A stretch of 7,857 bases of DNA from positions 1 to 7,857 of the forward strand of contig JAUSPR010000076.1 in assembly GCA_030655715.1 (NCBI GenBank), read 5' to 3'. Positions 1 to 5,947 of the stretch are shown here, one piece after another. Under the pieces are notes generated by a model. That model saw only the letters and a list, made by a program, of their open reading frames with translations. It was not told the DNA's origin and did not search any database. Source of the DNA: Thermoplasmata archaeon (GTDB lineage: Archaea > Thermoplasmatota > Thermoplasmata > SG8-5). Numbering within the stretch: position 1 is the stretch's first letter; each line of letters begins with the position of its first letter. The translations under genes were made by a program, and so were the position numbers.

Positions 1-1002
1 GGCGACCGTGTCGGCGGGCTCGTCGGATTAAACGCGGGTCCGGTGTCGAATTGCTCCGCGACGGGCAATGTAACTTCCACCGGCAGCGATAATGTCGGCG
101 GCCTGATTGGTGACAATTCAGGTTCTGTTGATAATTGCCAATCTTACTCTCTTGTAACAAATAATGGCAATAGAACTGGCGGCCTGATTGGATTCAGTAA
201 CGGCCCCGTAAGCAACTCGACGAGTTTCGGAGTCGTATCCAACCCCAAGACAGGCAGTGCGAACATCGAATCCACAGGCGGCCTGATAGGAGAACAGGGC
301 GGTTCCACAGTCTCATCCTGCGAGGCATACAGCAATGTTACTGGCTGTAAATTTTACACTGGCGGCCTTGTCGGGCTAAGCAATATTGGGACAACCATCA
401 CCGATTGCTCGGCCTACGGCAACGTGAACAGCATCGGTGGCTATGTTGGTGGCGTGGTAGGCAGAAATCAGGGTACAATTTTGGAATCCAATGCATACGG
501 CGACATTGCAGGCACTGGATGGACCGCAGGCTTCGTTGGTGATAATACCGGTTCGGCAATAGTTCAGAATTCCAGTGCCTTTGGTGATGTAACCGGAAAT
601 GGCCTGAATGGCGGTTTTGCTGGCCAAAATACCGGATTAATCGAAAGAAGCTTCAGCATGGGTTCTGTAACAGGCGATGATAAGGCAGGCGGCTTCGTCG
701 GTCAGAACGGCAACAGCGTCCAGGACGGCGACATAACTGATTGTTACAGTCAGGGCGACGTCACTGGCGATGATGCAGTAGGTGGTTTTGCCGGAAACAC
801 GACATACACCGGCAGCACGCTGACCAATGTCTATTCGACTGGCTTTGTGACCGGAAACACCAATGTCGGCGGTCTGGTAGGCTCAAGTTACGCCAGCACG
901 GTAACCGACAGCCACTGGGACACCGACACATCGGGTCAGTGGTCCAGTGCCGGTGGAACAGGCCAGTATGATGATGAGATGATGCAGCAGGCAACATTCG
1001 CA
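1..1002 (+). repeat. Tandem GLUG repeat array
   Basis: About eleven imperfect units of roughly 25-32 codons follow the pattern GG(L/F)(I/V/A)G-N-x-G-x-(V/I)-x-x-C/S-x-(A/S)-x-G-x-V-T-G. They begin with a truncated unit at the left edge and end at the unit reading GGLVGSSYAST near base 870. Some units replace GGL with AGF or GGF. The array must continue upstream, so the repeat count is a minimum. GLUG repeats occur in adhesins and IgA1-peptidase-like surface proteins. Confidence 0.85.
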
Positions 1003-2943
1003 AACTGGGACTTCACAAACATCTGGGGAATCCACGATGCAAATACATACCCGTTCTTACTGCCATTTGGGGTACCAGCAGAGCCAGAGGCTGACATGGA
1101 AATAACACTATCTGATTCTGCAGACCCAGCAATTGTTGGAAGCGGATTTTCATACATCCTGACATTGACCAACCACGGCCTTGGTAATGCTGCAAATGTT
1201 CATGTTAATATGACCTTACCAGCCGAGGTAACTTTTGTGAGTGCCAATCAAACAGTAAATGTCAATGGAAGGTACATAACTGCAGATATTCCTGCCTTTG
1301 AAAATGAAGAAATTGGAAGTGTTCGAATAGACGTAACACTGGACAGCTATTCTGCAACACCAATAAACTGCACGGCAAATGTCACTTCCACCACATTTGA
1401 CCCAGGTGTTTTTGACAATGAAACCTATGAACTAACAGAGGTCAATAGAGCACCAATTGCAGTTAATGATGCAGAAACTCTGGATGAGGACTCTGGAGCA
1501 AGCACCATTTACGTGCTGAAAAATGACACTGATGCTGACAATGATGCCCTAACCATAACTAATGTTACACAACCCAATAACGGAACCGTCATCATCATTG
1601 AGGTTGGCAAGAACCTGACCTATGAGCCGGATACAGATTGGAATGGAATTAACTCATTCACCTACACAATCAGCGATGGCAGGGGAGGAATTGCTACAGC
1701 AACAGTTACCATAACGATATTACCTGTTGATGATGCATCAGTTGCAGTCGATGACGCATACAATGTGATTGAGGACTCGGGCGCCACAACCTTTGACGTA
1801 CTGGCCAATGACTATGATGTTGAAGGCGATGCCATATCTATTTCAACCGCAATCCAGCCAGCTCATGGCAGTATTTCTATTGCGACAAACGGTCTCAGCA
1901 TTGATTATACACCGGATGCAGGTTTCGTCGGTACCGATAGTTTCAATTACACCATATCTGGAGGAAGTGAAGCAACTGTTACAGTGACTGTCACCAATAT
2001 CAACGACGCGCCTGTAATAACGACCACGGATGTCACCACCGCCATGGAGGCAGTTCTCTACAGTGTGGATTACAATGCTACAGATGCGGTTTTGGACACT
2101 CTAACATGGACTTTGACCACAAACGCTTCTTGGTTGAGTATCGTGGCTGTTGATGGAGTACTATCTGGCACGCCAACCGGCGCAGGAATCTACTGGGTGA
2201 ACGTAACTGTTGCTGATGGCAATACTGGTGTGGACTGGACAAACTTCACTTTGACAGTCGCCGCTGCCCCTAACACAGCCCCGGTCATATCCACGACCAC
2301 TGCACCGGACGGAACCGAGGGCCAACTCTACTCCTTACAAATCAATGCCACCGATGCAGATGGCGACATCCTTACATGGAGCCTGACTACAAACGCAACC
2401 TGGCTTTCAATTAATACGACGGGCGAACTTTCTGGAACGCCAACATCAGCCGGTGCTTTCTGGGTCAATGTCTTGGTGGACGACGGCAATGGCGGCACTG
2501 ACTCCGCCAACCTGACACTGACCGTAACCTCTTCAGTAGTGGTAGTTGATACTGACGGAGACGGTGTTCCTGATTCCGAAGATGCGTTCCCCACCGACCC
2601 AGCCGCCTCCCTGGACGCGGACAACGACGGATACCCGGACGCATGGAACGCCGGCTGCACAGCGGACGATTCCACGACCGGCCTAATCCTGGATCCAGAC
2701 CCGACTACACCCGCTACCTTGGGCGATGACGACCAGAGGTATGATTACACCTGGATGCTCATAATCCTGGTACTGATAATAGGGGGCGTGATCGGCGCAG
2801 TGTGGTGGTTCAAGCCCAAGGGGCCGAAACCAGTTCCCAATGAAATTCTGGAGCCCGAAGCACCTATCGAGGAATCATCAGGCCCTGATGATTCTGCATC
2901 AGTTAATACTCCCGATAATGAGCTGGAAGAATTGAAACTCTGA
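1..2943 (+). CDS. Giant GLUG/cadherin-like cell-surface protein, C-terminal anchor (5' partial)
   Basis: The reading frame is open from base 1, so the start and any signal peptide lie upstream; the GTG at 43 sits inside a repeat and is not the start. Counting codons from base 1 (980 residues), I see about eleven GLUG repeats (1-310), a DUF11-like beta domain (365-480), two VCBS/cadherin-like domains of the 'A.DDA...EDSG' type (483-574, 580-668), two putative Ig (He_PIG) domains with 'LSGTPT' motifs (670-754, 760-845), and acidic DxDxDG calcium-type loops (850-861, 872-881). A single hydrophobic segment (918-937) is followed by a Lys/Pro stop-transfer stretch and an acidic tail of about 40 residues. 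Many N-x-T/S sequons suggest N-glycosylation outside the cell. The inferred role is adhesion or envelope structure; the ligand cannot be told. Annotation as a partial surface protein is firm, the function is not. Confidence 0.9.
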   Translation, partial: GDRVGGLVGLNAGPVSNCSATGNVTSTGSDNVGGLIGDNSGSVDNCQSYSLVTNNGNRTGGLIGFSNGPVSNSTSFGVVSNPKTGSANIESTGGLIGEQGGSTVSSCEAYSNVTGCKFYTGGLVGLSNIGTTITDCSAYGNVNSIGGYVGGVVGRNQGTILESNAYGDIAGTGWTAGFVGDNTGSAIVQNSSAFGDVTGNGLNGGFAGQNTGLIERSFSMGSVTGDDKAGGFVGQNGNSVQDGDITDCYSQGDVTGDDAVGGFAGNTTYTGSTLTNVYSTGFVTGNTNVGGLVGSSYASTVTDSHWDTDTSGQWSSAGGTGQYDDEMMQQATFANWDFTNIWGIHDANTYPFLLPFGVPAEPEADMEITLSDSADPAIVGSGFSYILTLTNHGLGNAANVHVNMTLPAEVTFVSANQTVNVNGRYITADIPAFENEEIGSVRIDVTLDSYSATPINCTANVTSTTFDPGVFDNETYELTEVNRAPIAVNDAETLDEDSGASTIYVLKNDTDADNDALTITNVTQPNNGTVIIIEVGKNLTYEPDTDWNGINSFTYTISDGRGGIATATVTITILPVDDASVAVDDAYNVIEDSGATTFDVLANDYDVEGDAISISTAIQPAHGSISIATNGLSIDYTPDAGFVGTDSFNYTISGGSEATVTVTVTNINDAPVITTTDVTTAMEAVLYSVDYNATDAVLDTLTWTLTTNASWLSIVAVDGVLSGTPTGAGIYWVNVTVADGNTGVDWTNFTLTVAAAPNTAPVISTTTAPDGTEGQLYSLQINATDADGDILTWSLTTNATWLSINTTGELSGTPTSAGAFWVNVLVDDGNGGTDSANLTLTVTSSVVVVDTDGDGVPDSEDAFPTDPAASLDADNDGYPDAWNAGCTADDSTTGLILDPDPTTPATLGDDDQRYDYTWMLIILVLIIGGVIGAVWWFKPKGPKPVPNEILEPEAPIEESSGPDDSASVNTPDNELEELKL
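2008..2535 (+). repeat. Two tandem putative Ig (He_PIG) domains
   Basis: Two copies offset by 270 bases encode closely similar domains. Both contain L-T-W-(T/S)-L-T-T-N-A-(S/T)-W-L-S-I, then L-S-G-T-P-T, then W-V-N-V and L-T-V at the end. Protein identity between the copies is high while the DNA has diverged, so this is an older internal duplication. Each copy opens with 'APVI-T-T', the usual first strand of dystroglycan-type cadherin-like modules. Confidence 0.75.
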
Positions 2944-2948
2944 AAAAA
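2943..2948 (-). terminator. Poly-T tract after hypE
   Basis: Read on the minus strand, the hypE stop codon TAA is followed at once by six T residues, which fits a simple archaeal oligo-T terminator. The tract lies in the 5-base gap and the last base of the opposing surface-protein stop codon. No strong hairpin is seen here. The same bases are A-rich on the plus strand, so they give no terminator for the surface-protein gene. Confidence 0.4.
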
Positions 2949-3998
2949 TTAACATATTCGAGGCACTGGGTCTCCAGCAGGCGCCTCGATAATCCTCTTT
3001 CCCCCAACCGAGGTATGCATAACCACGCGCTTCACATCAGCAGAGGCCTTTCCAATAACACTGGCATCCTTGCCATACTTGTGGCTTTTCAGAGTAGCCA
3101 GCACATGTTCTGTGAATTCCGGGGCGCAGCCGATGATAAATTTCCCCTCATTGCCAACTTCCAGGGGATCGATGCCAAGAAGTTCGGAGGCCGCCCGAAC
3201 TTGCGGGTTGAATGGCAGTTTTTCTTCTTCGATTATGATGCCCACCTTTGATTTACTGGCCCATTCATTGAGCGCATTGGCCACGCCTCCGCGCGTCGGG
3301 TCCTTGGCCGCGACCAGTCCGCCAATTTGAAGGGCTTCGTCCATCAACCCGTTCAGAGGCGCATTGTCGCTTTCCAGTGTTGTTTGAAAGTTATAGCCCT
3401 CGCGAAAACTCATGAGGGATATTCCATGGTCGCCGATTGTGCCGGTAATAATGATATCATCCCCGGGCCGGAGATTGCAATCCTGAAGCCATTTCTGTTT
3501 TCTTCCAGTCATGGCCACTAACTTTTCATTGTTGATTTCAAGATTCTGGGACATCCGGCCGATACCAGAAGTTGTAATCATGAGCTTCTCGATTGCGCCT
3601 TTCTCCACGACCTTTGTGTCGCCGGCAATCACAGGCACACCGCATTCCTGGCAAGTGCAAGCAATGCTTTCGATGACCCTCTTCAAAATATCAAGTTCCA
3701 GGCCATCCTCCATTATCAGGCCAAGGGAAAGCCCGACCGGTTCCGCGCCCATGGCTGAAATGTCATTCACTGTTCCACATATGGACAATCTGCCGATGTC
3801 GCCTCCTGGGTAGAACAGCGGCTTCACTGTATGGCCGTCCGTGGTCAGAACGATATCGTCGATTATTCCGGAATCATCCATCTGCTCAAGGCCGATTTCC
3901 ATGCCCTGTGCTTTCAGCGGTGCCAGTATGATGTCGTGAAGGAGCTTCTGCATTCCTTCACCCCCGGCGCCGTGGTTCATGGTTATGCGTTCTTGCAT
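2949..3998 (-). CDS. hypE: HypE, carbamoyl dehydratase of hydrogenase maturation
   Basis: HypE accepts a carbamoyl group from HypF on its C-terminal cysteine and, using ATP, dehydrates it to a thiocyanate. The CN is then passed to the HypC-HypD iron complex for [NiFe] hydrogenase assembly in the cytoplasm. Family hallmarks are present: HGAGG near the N-terminus (9-13), DDSGIIDD (41-48), the PGGDIG-RLSICGTVND block (64-79), GDTKVVEKG (127-134), GTIGDHG (186-192), KDPTRGG (232-238), NEGK (283-286), and the C-terminal PRIC that carries the acceptor Cys349. At 349 residues it is slightly long; about 16 extra residues lie between the GIG and the LRPGD motifs (about 150-172) compared with E. coli HypE as I recall it. 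The ATG at 3998 is preceded by GGAGATGA (4002-4009), so the start is well supported. No other hyp gene is in the window, but the intact protein implies a [NiFe] hydrogenase elsewhere in the genome. Confidence 0.96.
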   Translation of the reverse strand: MQERITMNHGAGGEGMQKLLHDIILAPLKAQGMEIGLEQMDDSGIIDDIVLTTDGHTVKPLFYPGGDIGRLSICGTVNDISAMGAEPVGLSLGLIMEDGLELDILKRVIESIACTCQECGVPVIAGDTKVVEKGAIEKLMITTSGIGRMSQNLEINNEKLVAMTGRKQKWLQDCNLRPGDDIIITGTIGDHGISLMSFREGYNFQTTLESDNAPLNGLMDEALQIGGLVAAKDPTRGGVANALNEWASKSKVGIIIEEEKLPFNPQVRAASELLGIDPLEVGNEGKFIIGCAPEFTEHVLATLKSHKYGKDASVIGKASADVKRVVMHTSVGGKRIIEAPAGDPVPRIC

Positions 3999-4001
3999 TT
4001 T

Positions 4002-4009
4002 TCATCTCC
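4002..4009 (-). promoter_or_regulatory. hypE ribosome binding site
   Basis: On the minus strand this reads GGAGATGA, seven of eight bases of the anti-Shine-Dalgarno complement GGAGGTGA, three bases before the ATG. It fixes the hypE start and lies one base from the neighbouring inverted repeat. Confidence 0.75.
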
Positions 4010-4010
4010 A

Positions 4011-4027
4011 TCCATGCTTTGCATGGA
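4011..4027. promoter_or_regulatory. Inverted repeat TCCATGC-TTT-GCATGGA in hypE leader
   Basis: This is a perfect 7-base inverted repeat with a 3-base spacer, directly upstream of the hypE ribosome binding site. As DNA it could be an operator for a dimeric repressor in the hypE leader or promoter. As RNA it could form a short hairpin next to the ribosome binding site. No regulator can be named from the sequence. Confidence 0.45.
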
Positions 4028-4067
4028 CTTGCTTTCTAGTCAATTATGCCCTTGAAACTGATATTCA

Positions 4068-4075
4068 TATTAAAA
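4068..4075 (-). promoter_or_regulatory. Putative TATA box for hypE
   Basis: The minus strand reads TTTTAATA here, a fair match to archaeal TATA boxes. Transcription would start near 4045, giving a leader of about 47 bases that contains the inverted repeat at 4011-4027 and the ribosome binding site. This is inference from spacing only. Confidence 0.4.
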
Positions 4076-4080
4076 CTTAC

Positions 4081-4088
4081 TACATGTA
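4081..4088. promoter_or_regulatory. Palindrome TACATGTA between divergent promoters
   Basis: This perfect 8-base palindrome lies between the two putative TATA boxes of the divergent genes. It could serve as a regulator site for either, but short AT-rich palindromes are common by chance. Confidence 0.2.
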
Positions 4089-4108
4089 CGCAACTTGAAT
4101 TGATTTAC

Positions 4109-4118
4109 ATTATATATT
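4109..4118 (+). promoter_or_regulatory. Putative TATA box for the RQC-HRDC gene
   Basis: The stretch ATTATATATT is the strongest TATA-like element upstream of the gene. A start of transcription about 25 bases downstream, near 4138, leaves a leader of about 40 bases before the ATG at 4177. It would also place the TTG at 4117 upstream of the transcript. Confidence 0.5.
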
Positions 4119-4163
4119 GACCCCGGAATCTTGCCATTGCATCCACAGAAAACAACGGGATGC

Positions 4164-4171
4164 AGAAGTGA
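4164..4171 (+). promoter_or_regulatory. Ribosome binding site deciding the 4177 start
   Basis: AGAAGTGA matches GGAGGTGA at six of eight positions and ends five bases before the ATG at 4177. The in-frame GTG at 4168 lies inside this element and the in-frame TTG at 4117 overlaps the TATA box, so ATG 4177 is the preferred start. Confidence 0.5.
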
Positions 4172-4176
4172 ATAAA

Positions 4177-5070
4177 ATGAAAACCAAAACCGCAAAAACG
4201 GAAATAAATAGCAACACGAACGAAAACAAGGAAATGAACCTCCAGAACATCATACTGGTCGGCCAGTGCAACGGCACATATGCCAATGCATCCGTCACCA
4301 AGGAGTTCCAGGCAAAGGTGCTGGTCACCGCTAGACCAGATGGCACGGTAATCGTGCACAACCTGAGTAACGGCGTACGACCGCTGTGCTACATTGACGG
4401 CGGGGCCGAGATAAGCATAGCCAGGAATATGGCAGACGCAGAACTTGAGTTCTTCGCAACAACCGAGGACGGGCAGCAGCTCACCCTTCAGTTCACGGAG
4501 CTCATTGCAATGCAGGGCGTAACGTCCGGCAATCAGACCAACAGTCTGGCAATGTCCATACTGAAATGCGTGTTTGATCTAGGCGGAAACTACGGCCGCA
4601 CAACCATCGCCAGGGTCCTGACAGGCAGCGTCTCCAAGAAGATACTGACAATCAATATCTCCAAGCTTGGAACCTACGGCGTCGCAAAGGAAACGAGCAT
4701 GAAGGAAGTTCTCAGCCTGGTGGACTGGCTGATCCAGGAAAATTACCTGGCATATGTCGAGGATTCCGAGTTTCCCGTACTGGTCGTAACCAGCAAAGGG
4801 CTTGATGTCCTGGCAGGCGGCGATGTGCCGGTTGAGGCTGAGTCCACCCTGGACATCCAAGAAGTGGAGAGGCGCAAGGCCGTTCTCAAAATATGGCGCG
4901 ACAAGAAGTCCGCGGAGATGGGCCAGCCCAGGTACTGCGTTCTGAAGAACAAGACACTGGCAGAGATAGCCAGTCGTGACCCGAAGACCATGGAGGACCT
5001 CCAAGGCATATACGGAATCGGAGAGGCCAGTGCCCAGAAGTACGGGGCCGAGATACTGGGAATGCTTTAG
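4177..5070 (+). CDS. NucS-N-like / RQC / HRDC DNA-binding protein without helicase
   Basis: A 297-residue protein with three recognisable parts. Residues 25-111 resemble the N-terminal beta-barrel of NucS/EndoMS: a C-x-G-x-Y strand, then ARPDGTVIVHNL, RPLCYIDGGAEISI, and LTLQFTELIAM, matching the 'KPDG-x-x-x-VH ... P-x-NW-x-x-PG' layout. Residues 125-213 match the RecQ RQC winged helix, including ILKCVFDLGGNYG, a KKIL motif, LGTYGVAKE and a final TSKGLDVLAGG. Residues 230-297 match an HRDC domain, including PRYCVLKNKTLAEIA and IYGIGEASAQKYG. The RecQ motor, its zinc module and the NucS nuclease domain are all absent. The first 20 residues are Lys/Asn/Thr-rich and look flexible. Inferred role: binding branched or single-stranded DNA, perhaps as an accessory to a helicase or nuclease encoded elsewhere. 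RQC and HRDC are assigned with high confidence, the NucS-like part with moderate confidence. Confidence 0.85.
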   Translation: MKTKTAKTEINSNTNENKEMNLQNIILVGQCNGTYANASVTKEFQAKVLVTARPDGTVIVHNLSNGVRPLCYIDGGAEISIARNMADAELEFFATTEDGQQLTLQFTELIAMQGVTSGNQTNSLAMSILKCVFDLGGNYGRTTIARVLTGSVSKKILTINISKLGTYGVAKETSMKEVLSLVDWLIQENYLAYVEDSEFPVLVVTSKGLDVLAGGDVPVEAESTLDIQEVERRKAVLKIWRDKKSAEMGQPRYCVLKNKTLAEIASRDPKTMEDLQGIYGIGEASAQKYGAEILGML

Positions 5071-5104
5071 TCGGTATGCCAAGTCCTGATGGACATTGGC
5101 AGAA

Positions 5105-5136
5105 TGGCTGCCCCTTCGGGGACAGCCAATTTTTTT
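5105..5136 (+). terminator. Hairpin with TTCG loop plus T7, intrinsic-type terminator
   Basis: TGGCTG (5105-5110) pairs with CAGCCA (5123-5128). After one C-A mismatch, CCC pairs with GGG around a TTCG tetraloop closed by C-G, the very stable cUUCGg type. Seven T residues (5130-5136) follow. It lies 35 bases after the stop codon of the RQC-HRDC gene and is oriented to end that transcript. On the minus strand there is no T-run after the stem. Confidence 0.8.
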
Positions 5137-5171
5137 ATATTTTCACTTACCCCTACCCTAAGTCCAAAATC

Positions 5172-5179
5172 TTTATATT
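5172..5179 (+). promoter_or_regulatory. Orphan TATA-like element
   Basis: TTTATATT lies in the convergent gap between the RQC-HRDC gene and the acetyltransferase gene. If it is used on the plus strand, transcription would begin near 5200-5204, exactly at the inverted repeat that follows, and run antisense to the end of the acetyltransferase gene. No open reading frame of note follows. It may simply be AT-rich filler. Confidence 0.15.
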
Positions 5180-5203
5180 CCAGCCAACCCGACTCCAAGT
5201 ACG

Positions 5204-5245
5204 TTCGAACCCTGTTTGCCATTATCTTGAATAGAAGGGTTCGAA
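5204..5245. repeat. Inverted repeat TTCGAACCCT / AGGGTTCGAA
   Basis: Two perfect 10-base arms (5204-5213 and 5236-5245) are separated by 22 bases, and each arm itself contains the palindrome TTCGAA. On the minus strand it begins 10 bases after the acetyltransferase stop codon, where the strand first reads TTTT. It could be a 3'-end hairpin for that gene or a protein-binding site. The arms resemble the T-arm core of tRNA genes, but no tRNA folds around them. Confidence 0.5.
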
Positions 5246-5254
5246 TACCGAAAA

Positions 5255-5869
5255 TTACCTGAAATGCTCCCCGTAATTCTCCATCAGCATGGCCTTTTTG
5301 TAGGGCGGCAGAATGAGATAACCGGGATGCCTGGACAGGTCGAACGGCGCCTTCTTGAACTCGGCAGGTTCCATGAAACCTGCGTCTTTGAAGAACTTGT
5401 TTGCTTCGGGTGTAAGTGGTTTTGTCACCAGATAGCCGACACATTGCTGGGTGCTGAGCAGCAGCAGCTTGTATCCTATCTTCCTTTTCCTCATTGATGG
5501 CAATGTCTCGATCGCCCGGAGTACCCAGATGGCCATGCCGTCGGTTGCGGAATCTTCCCATTCCTCCAAAAAGACCCATGATACTATGTCATTTCCCCTG
5601 ACTGCCACGATGAAAATCGGCCTTGGAAACTTCCTCAGCCATATCTTGAACGTCTTTTCATAACCTATAATCCCGAGGCCCCGGAAGAACTCGAAGCCCC
5701 CGCCCGAGAACCGTCCGTCCTCCATGCCCAGAATCCTGAATTTATTTACCTCTGATGCGTCTTCGAGCTTGTGGAAAGTCAGATCTCCAGACTTTGCGAG
5801 TTCCAGCAATGGTTCACCTTCGTCTGTCCTCGGTATTGTGGCACTAATCTGGCTGCCATCGCGACTCAT
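5255..5869 (-). CDS. GNAT-like N-acetyltransferase, degenerate motif A
   Basis: A 204-residue cytoplasmic protein with the outline of a GNAT fold. Residues 84-101 give two beta strands (PIFIVAV, DIVSWVFLEE). Residues 113-138 give motif A, beta-4 followed by RKRKIGYKLLLL, where acetyl-CoA normally binds. Residues 152-165 give motif B, TPEANKFFKDAGF, with the usual '...N-x-F-F-x-x-A-G-F' ending. In motif A the usual R/Q-x-x-G-x-G/A is R127-K-R-K130-I-G132, so the first glycine is lysine, which may weaken or alter cofactor binding. The N-terminal 60 residues have no match that I recognise. The substrate is unknown. The ATG at 5869 has no clear ribosome binding site, and a weak ATTCATTAATC lies about 25-30 bases upstream, so a leaderless transcript is possible. 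The gene follows the paralogue pair by 78 bases and may have its own promoter. Confidence 0.65.
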   Translation of the reverse strand: MSRDGSQISATIPRTDEGEPLLELAKSGDLTFHKLEDASEVNKFRILGMEDGRFSGGGFEFFRGLGIIGYEKTFKIWLRKFPRPIFIVAVRGNDIVSWVFLEEWEDSATDGMAIWVLRAIETLPSMRKRKIGYKLLLLSTQQCVGYLVTKPLTPEANKFFKDAGFMEPAEFKKAPFDLSRHPGYLILPPYKKAMLMENYGEHFR

Positions 5870-5907
5870 TTACTGTCGCTCGGTCGCGGCTGGATTAATG
5901 AATATGG

Positions 5908-5932
5908 CCGCGCCCCGGGTTACAGGGCGCGG
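5908..5932. repeat. GC-rich hairpin CCGCGCCC-N9-GGGCGCGG
   Basis: A perfect 8-base, all G/C stem with a 9-base loop lies in the 78-base gap between the second paralogue and the acetyltransferase gene. On the plus strand it is followed by TATTTTCTTGTTTG, which resembles a terminator, but the flanking genes are read on the minus strand, where the stem is preceded by an A-rich stretch. It may stabilise the 3' end of the upstream message or pause transcription between the two genes. Confidence 0.55.
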
Positions 5933-5947
5933 TATTTTCTTGTTTGT

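Noticed and set aside
1..1002. CRISPR-like or satellite array
   Set aside because: The periodicity is at protein level with variable unit length and diverged DNA, as expected for GLUG repeats and not for CRISPR.
4117..4176. Longer N-terminus for the RQC-HRDC protein, starting at TTG 4117 or GTG 4168
   Set aside because: The TTG overlaps the best TATA-like element and would lie upstream of the transcript start; the GTG is inside the likely ribosome binding site. The added residues match nothing in the domain.
4579..5082. 167-codon minus-strand frame
   Set aside because: It is antisense to the well-supported RQC and HRDC domains and has no domain match.
5145..5163. ACTTA-N9-TAAGT inverted repeat with a GGGTAGGGG run on the minus strand
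   Set aside because: Five-base arms in an AT-rich gap are expected by chance, and there are too few G-runs for a quadruplex.
5195..5250. Possible tRNA gene from the GGGTTCGAA motif
   Set aside because: The seven-base T-loop is not flanked by complementary five-base stems on either strand, and no anticodon arm or acceptor stem can be drawn.
5067..5579. 170-codon minus-strand frame
   Set aside because: It crosses the terminator, the inverted repeat and the acetyltransferase in another frame, and its composition is Arg/His-rich and unlike a real protein.
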